Of a DNA stretch of 64,000 nucleotides, positions 8,852 through 17,549 are shown one piece after another. Position numbers and translations under genes: made by a program. This stretch comes from Marinomonas profundi (GTDB lineage: Bacteria > Pseudomonadota > Gammaproteobacteria > Pseudomonadales > Marinomonadaceae). Numbering within the stretch: the stretch's first letter is position 1; each line of letters opens with the position of its first letter. The notes beneath the pieces were generated by a model that saw only the letters and a program-made list of their open reading frames with translations, made no database searches and was not told the origin of the DNA. The DNA is taken from positions 3,482,578 to 3,546,577 of the forward strand of contig NZ_CP073013.1 in the NCBI RefSeq assembly GCF_020694005.1, in the 5' to 3' direction.

Positions 8852-10453
8852 TCAAATGTTGTTTTTAGCTTTATTGACTCGCCCTATCAAGAAACCGCCC
8901 AGTAATCCTAATAGGATAGCGACGCCCCAATAACCGTATTTTTCAAGCCAATTTGTATTCACTAAAGAGAGCGTTTCTTCTCCTCGGTGAATTTGTCTTT
9001 GTATTATCTGATCTTGTACATTGACTTGCTGACTAACAAATAAATTCAATTGCGCTTCTGGTCGTTCATTTAAGCCAGACACACGCCAGCGCCATTGTAG
9101 TCGACCATCCTCAGCAACCACGCTCACGACAGGATCGCTCATCATTTGAATAGCGCTATCGGTGACCAATTCTGCCAAGTAAGTTTGCCCTGACGACGCC
9201 GGTTGCACGGTGGCCGAGACAAGAATTTCAAAGGTATTATGCAGTGCCATTTCATTCGGTAATTGCCACTGTACATTTTGCAACCTTGCACTGAATTGAG
9301 ACTCCAATGACGCCATGACAGCGGCCATAGAAATACTGTTATTTTCTTTTGCCTCAAGCGCCTGCTGTGTGTTGCTTAGCTTCGCAGAAAGCGTATTCAA
9401 CTCAGTTTGACTGGAGTTTAATCGCGTTTGGGCGATACTCAACTGCTCAGATAAAAGCAGGTTATTCTGCTGAGCTTGAGCCAGCTTAGTGTCTAGCGCT
9501 TGCCAACGAGATTCGTAATTGGCAGTTTCATCCAATGCTGCTTCTAATTTTAAAATATCATTACGATATTCATCAATGAGATATTTTTGGTTCTCTACTT
9601 GTTCCTGAAGGCTCGCAATGTCCATGCGCATGCTGCTATTTTCAGTGTCATAATCTGCTGCACCGACGTCAAAAGAAGCCTCTTGCGACTCAGTGTCAGT
9701 AACGGTCTGCGGTTCAGATATTGGCGACTCATGAGTCGATAGGTCGCTTTCTTGAGCCACCTTTTCACCACTCAAATGGCGTATTCTATCCCACAACACT
9801 TGGTGCTGAGCTCTTGCTTCAGACAATGCACCACCTAACATCAAGTTTTCTTTTTTTAACGCGGCCAGACGCCTTTGATTACGTTGATTGTCGGATTCAA
9901 GGTTGGCGTATTTCTGCTGCAGTCGGGTATTTTCTCTTAGTAAGCTAAAATAGCGCTGCTGAAAATTGTCTTCCGCGGTTGGCGCTTGCTCTAAACGGCT
10001 CACTTGCTGCGTGAGAGACGTGTTTTCATTTTCCAGTTGATTGATACGGCGATTAAGCAAATCATTATCAAGCTTCAGGGCCGCATAGCGTGACTCCAAG
10101 GCTTGGCGTAGATTTTTTTGCTCTTCTAAGGCGGCGAGTGTTTCCGCATTGGTGGCGTTTTTTTGCAATTCAGCGATTGTTGCGTCTTTTTCATCTAGTG
10201 ACTGATTTAACGTCAATAAGCGCTGTTGATTATCCGCTAACTGCTGCTTGAGAGAATCAATCTGGGACAACTTAGCCTGCAACGTTTCATTCAACTCTGT
10301 GTCTTTGTTAGTCGCTGATCCTTGTTGCTGAGGCTCGATTGAAGTGGCTTCTGATCCAATAACGCTATCGGTCTGTTGACGAGAAGACGTACTGCAAGCC
10401 GATATCATCAGCCCTAAAGTAATAGGAATCAAAATCGTCGTACGTGCTTTCAT
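8852..10453 (-). CDS. Lipoprotein with long coiled coil and C-terminal transmembrane anchor
   Basis: I do not recognise a named family. About 533 residues. The N-terminus MKARTTILIPITLGLMISAC is a lipoprotein signal with Cys20; the next residue is Ser, not Asp, which by the Lol sorting rule favours the outer membrane. Residues of roughly 50-400 are Leu/Gln/Glu-rich heptads (LQAKLSQIDSLKQQLADNQQ and onward) predicting a long coiled coil. A beta-rich region near 410-490 follows, then one hydrophobic segment at about 508-524 (YWGVAILLGLLGGFLIG) ending in basic residues. Both ends thus look membrane-attached. Start: the frame opens at 10486, but ATG 10453 has AAGGAG six bases upstream. It reads toward metH with a 170-bp gap. 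Some SH3/coiled-coil envelope proteins share the C-terminal layout. Confidence 0.75.
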   Translation of the reverse strand: MKARTTILIPITLGLMISACSTSSRQQTDSVIGSEATSIEPQQQGSATNKDTELNETLQAKLSQIDSLKQQLADNQQRLLTLNQSLDEKDATIAELQKNATNAETLAALEEQKNLRQALESRYAALKLDNDLLNRRINQLENENTSLTQQVSRLEQAPTAEDNFQQRYFSLLRENTRLQQKYANLESDNQRNQRRLAALKKENLMLGGALSEARAQHQVLWDRIRHLSGEKVAQESDLSTHESPISEPQTVTDTESQEASFDVGAADYDTENSSMRMDIASLQEQVENQKYLIDEYRNDILKLEAALDETANYESRWQALDTKLAQAQQNNLLLSEQLSIAQTRLNSSQTELNTLSAKLSNTQQALEAKENNSISMAAVMASLESQFSARLQNVQWQLPNEMALHNTFEILVSATVQPASSGQTYLAELVTDSAIQMMSDPVVSVVAEDGRLQWRWRVSGLNERPEAQLNLFVSQQVNVQDQIIQRQIHRGEETLSLVNTNWLEKYGYWGVAILLGLLGGFLIGRVNKAKNNI

Positions 10454-10565
10454 TTTTCGCTCCTTAAATAAACTCAAGGTCGACAATAAGTTACCTCTCT
10501 TATGCCAGATTTACGTATAAAATGCAAAGAACCAGTAAAGATTATCAAGCCATGTTAAGTAAAGC

Positions 10566-10599
10566 ATAAAAAGCCCCCAAGGAAAAACACCAAGGGGGC
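10566..10599 (-). terminator. Terminator after pepN
   Basis: GCCCCC (10573-10578) pairs with GGGGGC (10594-10599); inner CC/GG pairs extend the stem past a TT mismatch. On the minus strand it is followed by TTTTTAT, placing it 55 bases after the pepN stop. Confidence 0.85.
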
Positions 10600-10653
10600 G
10601 ATTGTTAGATCAACGAAAGAAGATTAGGTCAAGACAAAAACGAACCAAACCTA

Positions 10654-13317
10654 TTACGCCAAACTTTTAGAAACCACTTCATAAACGTCTTTAGACAAAT
10701 CCTCTGCCAAAATGCGCTCCAGTTCTGCTTTCATTTTTGCACTTAATTCCGGCTGTAGTTTTTTCCAGCGAGTTAATGGCGTACAGAGTCTAGACGCAAT
10801 TTGTGGATTACGTTTGTTTAGCAAAATGATTTGATCAGCCAAGAATTGATAGCCACTGCCGTCGGCTTTATGAAAGCCCGACACACTCTGCCCAAAGCCA
10901 CCCAGCACAGACCGTACCTTATTAGGATTTTTCAGATCGAAAGCAGGATGCTCCATCAAAGTTTTTACCGTTGCCAATGCATTGTCGTTCTCTTGGCTCG
11001 CGCTTAACATCAGCCATTTGTTCACGACTAATGGCTCAGACTGCCATTGTTCATAGAAGGCCGCTAACAATTCAGCCGCCTTAGAATGCTGTGTATTGAC
11101 CGCAATCGAGTTCACAGAAATAGAGTTCACATAAATAGAAAGCGCAGCAAACTGATCCGTCATATTGTCTGCGGATTCGAATTGCGTTATCACCGTTTGC
11201 TGAGCAAGCTCACTGCCTGACTCTAGCCAATAAGATAAGGCCATGTTCTTCAATGAACGATGCGCAATGTCTTGCGCCGTTGCCTGATAAGCGCCTTGGA
11301 TTTTATGCTCATGGTAAACCCGCTCAAAGTCCGTCGACAATGCACCGGCTAGCTGAGTTTTTAAATATTGGCGTGCTTGTTTGATCGCGGCAGGGTAAAT
11401 AGGATTGGCCAATTCAGACAAGTAGGCTTGGCTTGGCAAAGCAAGAATCAAGGCAACCATGGCAGGGTCTAAACTGGCGTCGTTTAATAAGGTTTTGTAG
11501 CCATGAATTAATTGCGAGTCGATGGATAAATCGTCCCCTTTAATCGCTTGGTCAATCAAGCTTGTTAATTCATTGACTGCCAATTGCTGTGCAGCACTCC
11601 AACGATTAAATCCATCAGAATCCGCTGACATCAATAACAATAAATCGGCAGCAGAATAATCATAACGTAATTTCACTGGCGCGGAAAAACCACGTAACAA
11701 AGAAGGCACTGGACGAGACGTTAAACCGGTAAACTCAAACACCTGTTCGCTGTCCGTTAAATGCAAAACATGATCGTCTGCAGCAATACCATTAACGGTT
11801 GCAGACAAAGCCGCGCCCTGCTCATCAAGCAAGCCGACACGCACTGGAATATGCAGCGGTAACTTAGTCGGTTGCGCTGGCGTGGCAGCGGTGTCTTGTT
11901 TCATCGTTAAACGGTAGGTTCCAGATTCTTCATCAAAAGCATCGGTGACGATGACGACCGGTGTGCCCGCTTGGGAATACCAGCGCTTAAATTGAGACAA
12001 ATCCACCCCAGAGGCGTCTTGCATGGCCGCTAAAAAGTCGTCACAAGTGACAGCCTGTCCATCATGGCGGTCAAAGTACAAATCCGAACCAGCGCGGAAT
12101 TTCTCGGCGCCTAACAGCGTATGAATCATGCGGACAATTTCCGCGCCTTTTTCATACACGGTTAAGGTGTAAAAATTGGATATCTCAATAAATGAAGAAG
12201 GACGCACAGGGTGCGCCATTGGGCCAGCATCTTCTGCGAATTGAGCCGTTTTTAGGAAGGACACATCTTCCACACGTTTCACCGTTGCAGAATGCATGTC
12301 AGCCGAAAAAGTCTGATCGCGAAATACAGTGAAGCCTTCTTTTAAGCTCAGCTGAAACCAGTCACGACAGGTGACACGGTTACCGGACCAGTTATGGAAA
12401 TATTCATGGGCAACAATGGCTTCTACGCGTAAATAGGTATCATCTGTGGTGGTTTCTGGGCTAGCCAACAAGCATGACGAGTTGAAAATATTCAGCCCCT
12501 TGTTTTCCATCGCGCCCATATTGAAATCATCCACGGCAACGATCATAAAAACATCCAGATCGTATTCGCGCCCGTAAGCCTCTTCATCCCAACGCATGGA
12601 GCGTTTCAGCGCTTCCATCGCGTAATCGACTTTATCGATATTGTGCGACTCGGTGAAAATTTGCAGTGTAATATCGCGCTGACTTTGTGTGGTAAACACA
12701 TCGTTTTTCACCGCCAAGTCACCGGCAACCAAGGCAAAAAGATAGGCCGGTTTTGGGAATGGGTCGTGCCACACTACAAGCGTTTTGCCTTCATCGGTTT
12801 TGCCCCGCTCTACTTCGTTGCCGTTCGATAACATAACCGGATAACGAGATTCATCGGCGATGATGGTGGTAGTAAACACCGACATCACATCGGGACGATC
12901 TAAATAATAGGTAATGTGGCGAAAGCCTTCCGCTTCGCACTGAGTACAAAACATCGAAGATGAACGGTATAAACCTTCAAGACGCGTATTATTTTGCGGC
13001 TCAATCAAGGTTTCACACGTTAGAATAAATTCATCCGCGGTCGCCGTGATAATCAGTTTGTCTTCACTGATGCGATACTCTTCTGCTGGTAAGGGGTAAT
13101 CGTCCATGGCGACACCGATCAGTTTCACGTCTTCGCCGCCATCCAGAATCAATGGCGCTGTTGATTTTCCAAAGGCAGGATTACGACGCATATGCAGGCG
13201 CGAAGTCACAATCGTTGTCGCTTCATCCAAATCAAAAGTGAGCTCTGTTTTATCAATCAGAAAAGGAGGAACTTTATAATCTTTTAAATAAATCGCGGAA
13301 GGTTGGCTCTCTTTCAT
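10654..13317 (-). CDS. pepN: Aminopeptidase N (M1 family)
   Basis: 887 residues, close to E. coli PepN (870). A cytoplasmic zinc metallopeptidase that removes N-terminal residues from peptides. GAMENKG at 268-274 binds the substrate N-terminus; HEYFH at 304-308 and Glu327 in LKEG form the HEXXH-E zinc site. The following DUF3458 Ig-like domain and the C-terminal helical bowl (ending DVYEVVSKSLA) give the full PepN domain set. The start MKESQPSAIYLKDYKVPPF matches the family N-terminus. Ten bases upstream lies the DUF2797 gene on the same strand, so pepN is probably co-transcribed with it and the DUF1315 gene. Confidence 0.97.
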   Translation of the reverse strand: MKESQPSAIYLKDYKVPPFLIDKTELTFDLDEATTIVTSRLHMRRNPAFGKSTAPLILDGGEDVKLIGVAMDDYPLPAEEYRISEDKLIITATADEFILTCETLIEPQNNTRLEGLYRSSSMFCTQCEAEGFRHITYYLDRPDVMSVFTTTIIADESRYPVMLSNGNEVERGKTDEGKTLVVWHDPFPKPAYLFALVAGDLAVKNDVFTTQSQRDITLQIFTESHNIDKVDYAMEALKRSMRWDEEAYGREYDLDVFMIVAVDDFNMGAMENKGLNIFNSSCLLASPETTTDDTYLRVEAIVAHEYFHNWSGNRVTCRDWFQLSLKEGFTVFRDQTFSADMHSATVKRVEDVSFLKTAQFAEDAGPMAHPVRPSSFIEISNFYTLTVYEKGAEIVRMIHTLLGAEKFRAGSDLYFDRHDGQAVTCDDFLAAMQDASGVDLSQFKRWYSQAGTPVVIVTDAFDEESGTYRLTMKQDTAATPAQPTKLPLHIPVRVGLLDEQGAALSATVNGIAADDHVLHLTDSEQVFEFTGLTSRPVPSLLRGFSAPVKLRYDYSAADLLLLMSADSDGFNRWSAAQQLAVNELTSLIDQAIKGDDLSIDSQLIHGYKTLLNDASLDPAMVALILALPSQAYLSELANPIYPAAIKQARQYLKTQLAGALSTDFERVYHEHKIQGAYQATAQDIAHRSLKNMALSYWLESGSELAQQTVITQFESADNMTDQFAALSIYVNSISVNSIAVNTQHSKAAELLAAFYEQWQSEPLVVNKWLMLSASQENDNALATVKTLMEHPAFDLKNPNKVRSVLGGFGQSVSGFHKADGSGYQFLADQIILLNKRNPQIASRLCTPLTRWKKLQPELSAKMKAELERILAEDLSKDVYEVVSKSLA

Positions 13318-13327
13318 GTGCTCTCTC

Positions 13328-14152
13328 CTAAAAGTTCAATGTCGCTTGATAACCTGTGTATTTACGAATGTTGATCACACCTGTATCTAGTATCCAATAT
13401 TGGCCTTTTATGCCCATCAAGGTACCTTCAATAAGTGGTGTTTTTTCTGCGTTAAGGCTGGTGATTTTGGTTGGGTATTCTAAAACAGGATAAATAAACT
13501 CGTGCGTTTCATTTTCATCGGATAAATCAGTGATGGACTGCAAGCCAAACTCATGTTGTAACGAGTCCAAACCTTCATACAATTGGTCAATCAAACGCTC
13601 TTGCTCATGCTCAAGGTCCATCTCAATAGAAGCCCCCTTGAGCATATTGCGCCAATTGGTTTTATCCGCCACTTGGGTTTTAAATAAAGTTTCGACTAAA
13701 CCAGACATCCGGCGGTTTTGTACTCGAAACAACGGTCGGGCCTGTGTCGCCCCCTGATCGATCCATCGTGTCGGCAGTTGGTCGCCGCGAGTAATGCCCA
13801 CTTTCAACGCCGACGAATTGGCCAAATAGACATAATGGCTTTGCATGCAATACTGCTCAGCCCATTCGGGTTCACGACAAGTCCCTAAGTGAAAATGGCA
13901 TTTTTCTGGGCTCATAATGCAAGTGTCACAGGCCGCTAGCTTGCGAAAGCAATTGAAACAAAAACCTTGGCTAAAGGATTTTTTGGTTACCTTGCCACAA
14001 TTAACGCAATGAATGACGCCATCAAGATGCAAAGACACTTTTTGGCCTAACAAATCGTTAACCGTCACGCGCTCATGACCAAGGTTAAGATGATAATAGA
14101 CTTTACCGTCGCGAACTTCCGTCGACATTTTTTTGAGATTGCCCTGTAACAT
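13328..14152 (-). CDS. DUF2797 protein: zinc-ribbon plus GIY-YIG-like segment
   Basis: Function unknown. 274 residues. A cysteine cluster at about 47-92 (CVNCGK, CFNCFRK, CDTCIMSPEKC, HLGTC) predicts zinc binding. It is followed by HYVYLANSSALKVGIT and RWIDQGATQARPL, which recall the GIY-YIG nuclease core; the family DUF2797 shows the same layout. Whether catalytic residues are complete cannot be judged here. Start: the ATG at 14152 overlaps the stop of the upstream DUF1315 gene as TGATG, indicating translational coupling; an in-frame TTG three bases earlier is less likely. The gene lies between the DUF1315 gene and pepN, a grouping I recall in other gammaproteobacteria. Confidence 0.8.
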   Translation of the reverse strand: MLQGNLKKMSTEVRDGKVYYHLNLGHERVTVNDLLGQKVSLHLDGVIHCVNCGKVTKKSFSQGFCFNCFRKLAACDTCIMSPEKCHFHLGTCREPEWAEQYCMQSHYVYLANSSALKVGITRGDQLPTRWIDQGATQARPLFRVQNRRMSGLVETLFKTQVADKTNWRNMLKGASIEMDLEHEQERLIDQLYEGLDSLQHEFGLQSITDLSDENETHEFIYPVLEYPTKITSLNAEKTPLIEGTLMGIKGQYWILDTGVINIRKYTGYQATLNF

Positions 14153-14433
14153 CAAACTTGACCCTCAGGACCGTCACCAACCCACTTAATCGTATCTTGC
14201 TCTTCGGTAGATTCTTTTTTGCCCAAACTTTTATGCCCAGCGGTATCAATATAACCGACTCGATCTTTTTCTTCTTTGTTGCTGTAATCGTAGGTAATCA
14301 CGGCTTGTAGACACAGCTCTGTTTGCTCTGGTGTCAATCGCACGCCATTAGGCCATTTGCCAAGCTCTACCGCTTGCTTCAACTTGACATATACTTCCGG
14401 TGACATATTGTCGATCATTTCTTTAAAATTCAT
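14152..14433 (-). CDS. DUF1315 (YeaC-like) protein
   Basis: 93 residues, cytosolic, no signal or membrane segment. MIDNMSPEVYVKLKQAVELG and KWPNGVRLTPEQTELCLQAV match the DUF1315 family represented by E. coli YeaC, whose biochemical role is not known to me. The C-terminal third is hydrophilic and low in conservation (GKKESTEEQDTIKWVGDGPE). Its TGA stop overlaps the next start by one base (TGATG), so it is translationally coupled to the DUF2797 gene. Confidence 0.8.
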   Translation of the reverse strand: MNFKEMIDNMSPEVYVKLKQAVELGKWPNGVRLTPEQTELCLQAVITYDYSNKEEKDRVGYIDTAGHKSLGKKESTEEQDTIKWVGDGPEGQV

Positions 14434-14496
14434 TTATCTTATCTCCCTGCGTTTAAACAGGCTGTTATGATTAAAATATAAGGCGGCATTGTAGAT

Positions 14497-15366
14497 TTAA
14501 CTCTGTCGATGTTTGGTCGCAAGCCAGTAAACAACACCCAGCACTAAGCCTGACAGCAAACCAATGCTGTGGGCCGTGTTTGCTATGCTGCCTAGACCTA
14601 GCATTTCTGGGAACGGCGTATAGCCTATGGCTAACCAGACCGTAAAAAAGACCATTAATGGTTTACTGATAATAGTGGGCCAACGTTTGCTCAAAATCGG
14701 CAATAGCCAAGCAAAGCCGATTAGGCCGTATACCACACCGGATAAACCACCAAACAAGGGATAAGCACTTATTTGATACTGCAAAACATTGCTCAGCACG
14801 GCAATAATGACAACGCCGATGCTCCACCACATTGAGCCCAAAAGACCTTCAAGCTTTCTACCGATATCCCACACCCATAAGGTATTAAAGATAAGGTGAA
14901 GCACACTAAAGTGCAGTAAGGCGGGCGTGAAAAAACGCCAATATTCACCTTTAGAAAAGACCTCTGCCAAATCATAAAAATAAATATGGCCGTTTCTTAT
15001 ATCAAACGGACTAATGGCAAAATAACCCACGGTTTTGATGTCGGCACCAAGCTGAGTAATCAGCGCGACCAACAACGTGAGCAACAAAAGTAGGCTGGTG
15101 ACAGGCGCTATTTTGAGCTGAGAAAAGAGCTTATTTCGAGACGACACCCCAGTAACGGCAGCAGGTTGAGCTTGCTGCAGTAAAGCAGGGTCATCTTGCC
15201 AAATGCTGATCAATTGCTCGGCCGCTGGCAACTGACCTGGATCTAAGACCCACAACTCAGCACTCCCCTGCTTGGCGATAATTTGGTGCGCCACCTTGTG
15301 CCGCCATAATGCTTCGCTTAACCCTTTAGGGTCTTCTGTTTCTTTGAACTGATAAACAAAATACAT
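14497..15366 (-). CDS. Rhomboid family intramembrane serine protease (GlpG-like)
   Basis: 289 residues. An N-terminal cytosolic domain of about 85 residues (MYFVYQFKETEDPKGLSEAL) resembles the GlpG N-terminal domain. Six hydrophobic segments follow. The catalytic pair is visible: Ser209 in GGLSGVVYG and His266 in ANTAHSIGL; Asn161 in HFSVLHLIFN supports the oxyanion hole. WRFFTPALLH is the loop-1 signature. The protein therefore looks catalytically complete and should cleave transmembrane helices in the inner membrane. GlpG in E. coli sits beside glpE/glpR; here the upstream neighbour is nadK, 60 bp away on the same strand, so that context gives no substrate hint. Confidence 0.9.
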   Translation of the reverse strand: MYFVYQFKETEDPKGLSEALWRHKVAHQIIAKQGSAELWVLDPGQLPAAEQLISIWQDDPALLQQAQPAAVTGVSSRNKLFSQLKIAPVTSLLLLLTLLVALITQLGADIKTVGYFAISPFDIRNGHIYFYDLAEVFSKGEYWRFFTPALLHFSVLHLIFNTLWVWDIGRKLEGLLGSMWWSIGVVIIAVLSNVLQYQISAYPLFGGLSGVVYGLIGFAWLLPILSKRWPTIISKPLMVFFTVWLAIGYTPFPEMLGLGSIANTAHSIGLLSGLVLGVVYWLATKHRQS

Positions 15367-15427
15367 AAGACTCTAAAGAAAATTCCTCTGCCAAATAATA
15401 AGAAAATGTCGGCCACAACACGGCAAA

Positions 15428-16309
15428 TCAAGGGCGATAACTGGTCTGCCATCCTAATTTATCGCGACAGACATTATAAAAATCATGATTTTTGGGATGA
15501 ATAAGTCGAATATTGCCCGCCTTTTTGGTGATATAAATTTCATCACCCGGCGCCGCCGTAATATTCAGCTGACCATCACAACTAACACTCGGGTAAGTCA
15601 GGTTGGACTCACTAACCACAATACGAATGCGCGCATTCGCATCAATCACAATCGGACGATTACTTAAGGTATGCGGATGCATAGGAACCAAAACCAACGC
15701 ATCTAACTTAGGCAGCATAATGGGCCCACCAGCCGACAAGGCATAAGCCGTTGATCCGGTCGGTGTGGCCACGATCAGACCATCGGATTTTTGGTTCATC
15801 ACAAACTGATCGTCGATAAACAAGTCAAAACGTATCATTCGAGCGGATTTACCAGGATGAAGTACCAGATCATTCAGCGCGATGCCTTCACCGCTGGGGC
15901 GATTTTGGCGCTTAATTTTCGCCTCTATCATGAAGCGCTTTTCTTCGTGATATTCACCTCGAAAAATCGGATCCAATTCTTCTTGCAGATTGTGAGGCGA
16001 GATATCCGTTAAGAAACCCAAGGTGCCTCGGTTGATCCCCAATACCGGAATGTCATAATTGCATATCGCTCTGGCGGCGCCTAAAAAGCTACCATCCCCC
16101 CCCACAACCATCACCATATCGCAATGATCACCCAGCTCTTTTAAAGGCGCTGACGCCACTTTTACGCCGGGCATCATGGTCGCCAACTGATCTTCAAGTA
16201 CTGGCGCGATGCTTTTTTCTTGCAGGTATTCCATCAGTTTCTTAACCGTGTCAAGAACCTGTGGTTTATCTAACCGAGCTATAATACCAACACGTCTAAA
16301 AAGACTCAT
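15428..16309 (-). CDS. nadK: NAD kinase
   Basis: 293 residues, same length as E. coli NadK. Phosphorylates NAD to NADP in the cytoplasm. Conserved motifs: VVGGDGSFLGAAR (the GGDG ATP/NAD site), GINRGTLGFLTD, and the glycine-rich LIVATPTGSTAYALSAGGP. The N-terminus FRRVGIIARLDKPQVLDTVK is standard. It precedes the rhomboid gene on the same strand with a 61-bp gap containing no clear terminator. Confidence 0.97.
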   Translation of the reverse strand: MSLFRRVGIIARLDKPQVLDTVKKLMEYLQEKSIAPVLEDQLATMMPGVKVASAPLKELGDHCDMVMVVGGDGSFLGAARAICNYDIPVLGINRGTLGFLTDISPHNLQEELDPIFRGEYHEEKRFMIEAKIKRQNRPSGEGIALNDLVLHPGKSARMIRFDLFIDDQFVMNQKSDGLIVATPTGSTAYALSAGGPIMLPKLDALVLVPMHPHTLSNRPIVIDANARIRIVVSESNLTYPSVSCDGQLNITAAPGDEIYITKKAGNIRLIHPKNHDFYNVCRDKLGWQTSYRP

Positions 16310-16439
16310 GTGTCATTCTCTTCCCGTCTGTCGATGTAAACAAAGCAACCCATCGTATTGTTATAGCGGTTTTTTTATTGTTCAGCGTGGGTTTTATTGA
16401 CGCCACTTTAACATGAAGAAGCCAACTCTCGCCATCTCG

Positions 16440-17411
16440 TTAAGAACGCACAAATGGATTACTGTCTGATGAATAACCTCGCCAACCTTGTAAACCGCCA
16501 GTATGAATAAATAAGGTACGCCGATACGGCCATGCGCCCGCTTGCATCGCCTTAAAAATAGCGAGCATACTTTTGCAAGTGTAAACTGGGTCTAGCGTTT
16601 GATTTGGGTTCGCCTCGGCAAATTCTCGTAAAAATGTCATAAGCGCCGAACTGTGTTTCGCATAGCCACCTTCATGGCAATCCGCATGAAAAAATAACTT
16701 TTTATCGAGCCTTGTTGACGTTTTATCGGCAGCGTCCCTAGGGCGTGGCTTGGCCGTTAATGTATTCGCCATCTCTAAAATCAAGGCTCTTTGGCTCGGC
16801 TCACCTTTTAACGCGCTGAAAACATGCAAATCGGGAGTATGTTGATAAGACAATAAACCCGCCGCGGTGGTACCCGTACCAGACGACACCACCCAAGCAT
16901 CGTATTTGTCATCCATACGGCTTATGTCTTTCGCCCAATCCTGACAGCCCAAGGCGCCAAGCTCCCCGCCTCCCCCTTCGGGAATCCAGTAGACATTAGC
17001 GTAGCGCTCATTTATTTCATTCACTATTTGTGAACCCATGCCAAGTCGATAGTCCGACCGCGAGGCTGGCCACAATTCCACCCCATCCTTCACCATATCT
17101 TTTAATGTGGGTGTCAGCATGGGGTGTAATTCACCTCGAACCACCGCCACCGCGTTAAAAGGCAAGCAGTTGAGCGTCTTGCCAAAGGCATGAAGATGAT
17201 TTGAAAACGGCCCACCAAAGGTCGCAATCACGGAGGCATTCTGCTGTTCGGCGACGTTAAGATGATGCTGCAGCTTATGCCATTTATTACCCGGCGCATT
17301 CGCATGTTCAAGATCACCACGATAAATGTCTAACTCATATTGAGCACCGGACGATTGCTGGCAAGCTGGTGGTAAGATGATTGGCTGAATAAAAGACACA
17401 ATTAAACCCAA
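16440..17411 (-). CDS. PLP-dependent ACC deaminase / D-cysteine desulfhydrase family protein
   Basis: 323 residues of tryptophan-synthase-beta (fold type II) type. GNKWHKLQHHL holds the PLP-lysine (Lys46) and GGPFSNHLHA is the substrate-binding serine loop of the D-cysteine desulfhydrase/ACC deaminase family; SSGTGTTAAGLL binds the PLP phosphate. The family deaminates 1-aminocyclopropane-1-carboxylate or cleaves D-cysteine; the sequence seen does not decide which. The C-terminus HTGGLQGWRGY is the family ending. Start is uncertain: TTG at 17411 opens the frame, and GTG at 17399 has GGG seven bases upstream. It is divergent from the ydiJ gene. Confidence 0.82.
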   Translation of the reverse strand: MGLIVSFIQPIILPPACQQSSGAQYELDIYRGDLEHANAPGNKWHKLQHHLNVAEQQNASVIATFGGPFSNHLHAFGKTLNCLPFNAVAVVRGELHPMLTPTLKDMVKDGVELWPASRSDYRLGMGSQIVNEINERYANVYWIPEGGGGELGALGCQDWAKDISRMDDKYDAWVVSSGTGTTAAGLLSYQHTPDLHVFSALKGEPSQRALILEMANTLTAKPRPRDAADKTSTRLDKKLFFHADCHEGGYAKHSSALMTFLREFAEANPNQTLDPVYTCKSMLAIFKAMQAGAWPYRRTLFIHTGGLQGWRGYSSDSNPFVRS

Positions 17412-17549
17412 TGACAGAAAAAGTAGATACCTTGCATAATAACATGAGTTTTTAGCGTCTTATCACACACTTTTTTCCACGCATAAAAATCGCTCTAGTG
17501 GACATTTCTTTGTTAAAATCGGCGCACTCATCATTTGTGGAGATGAAAT

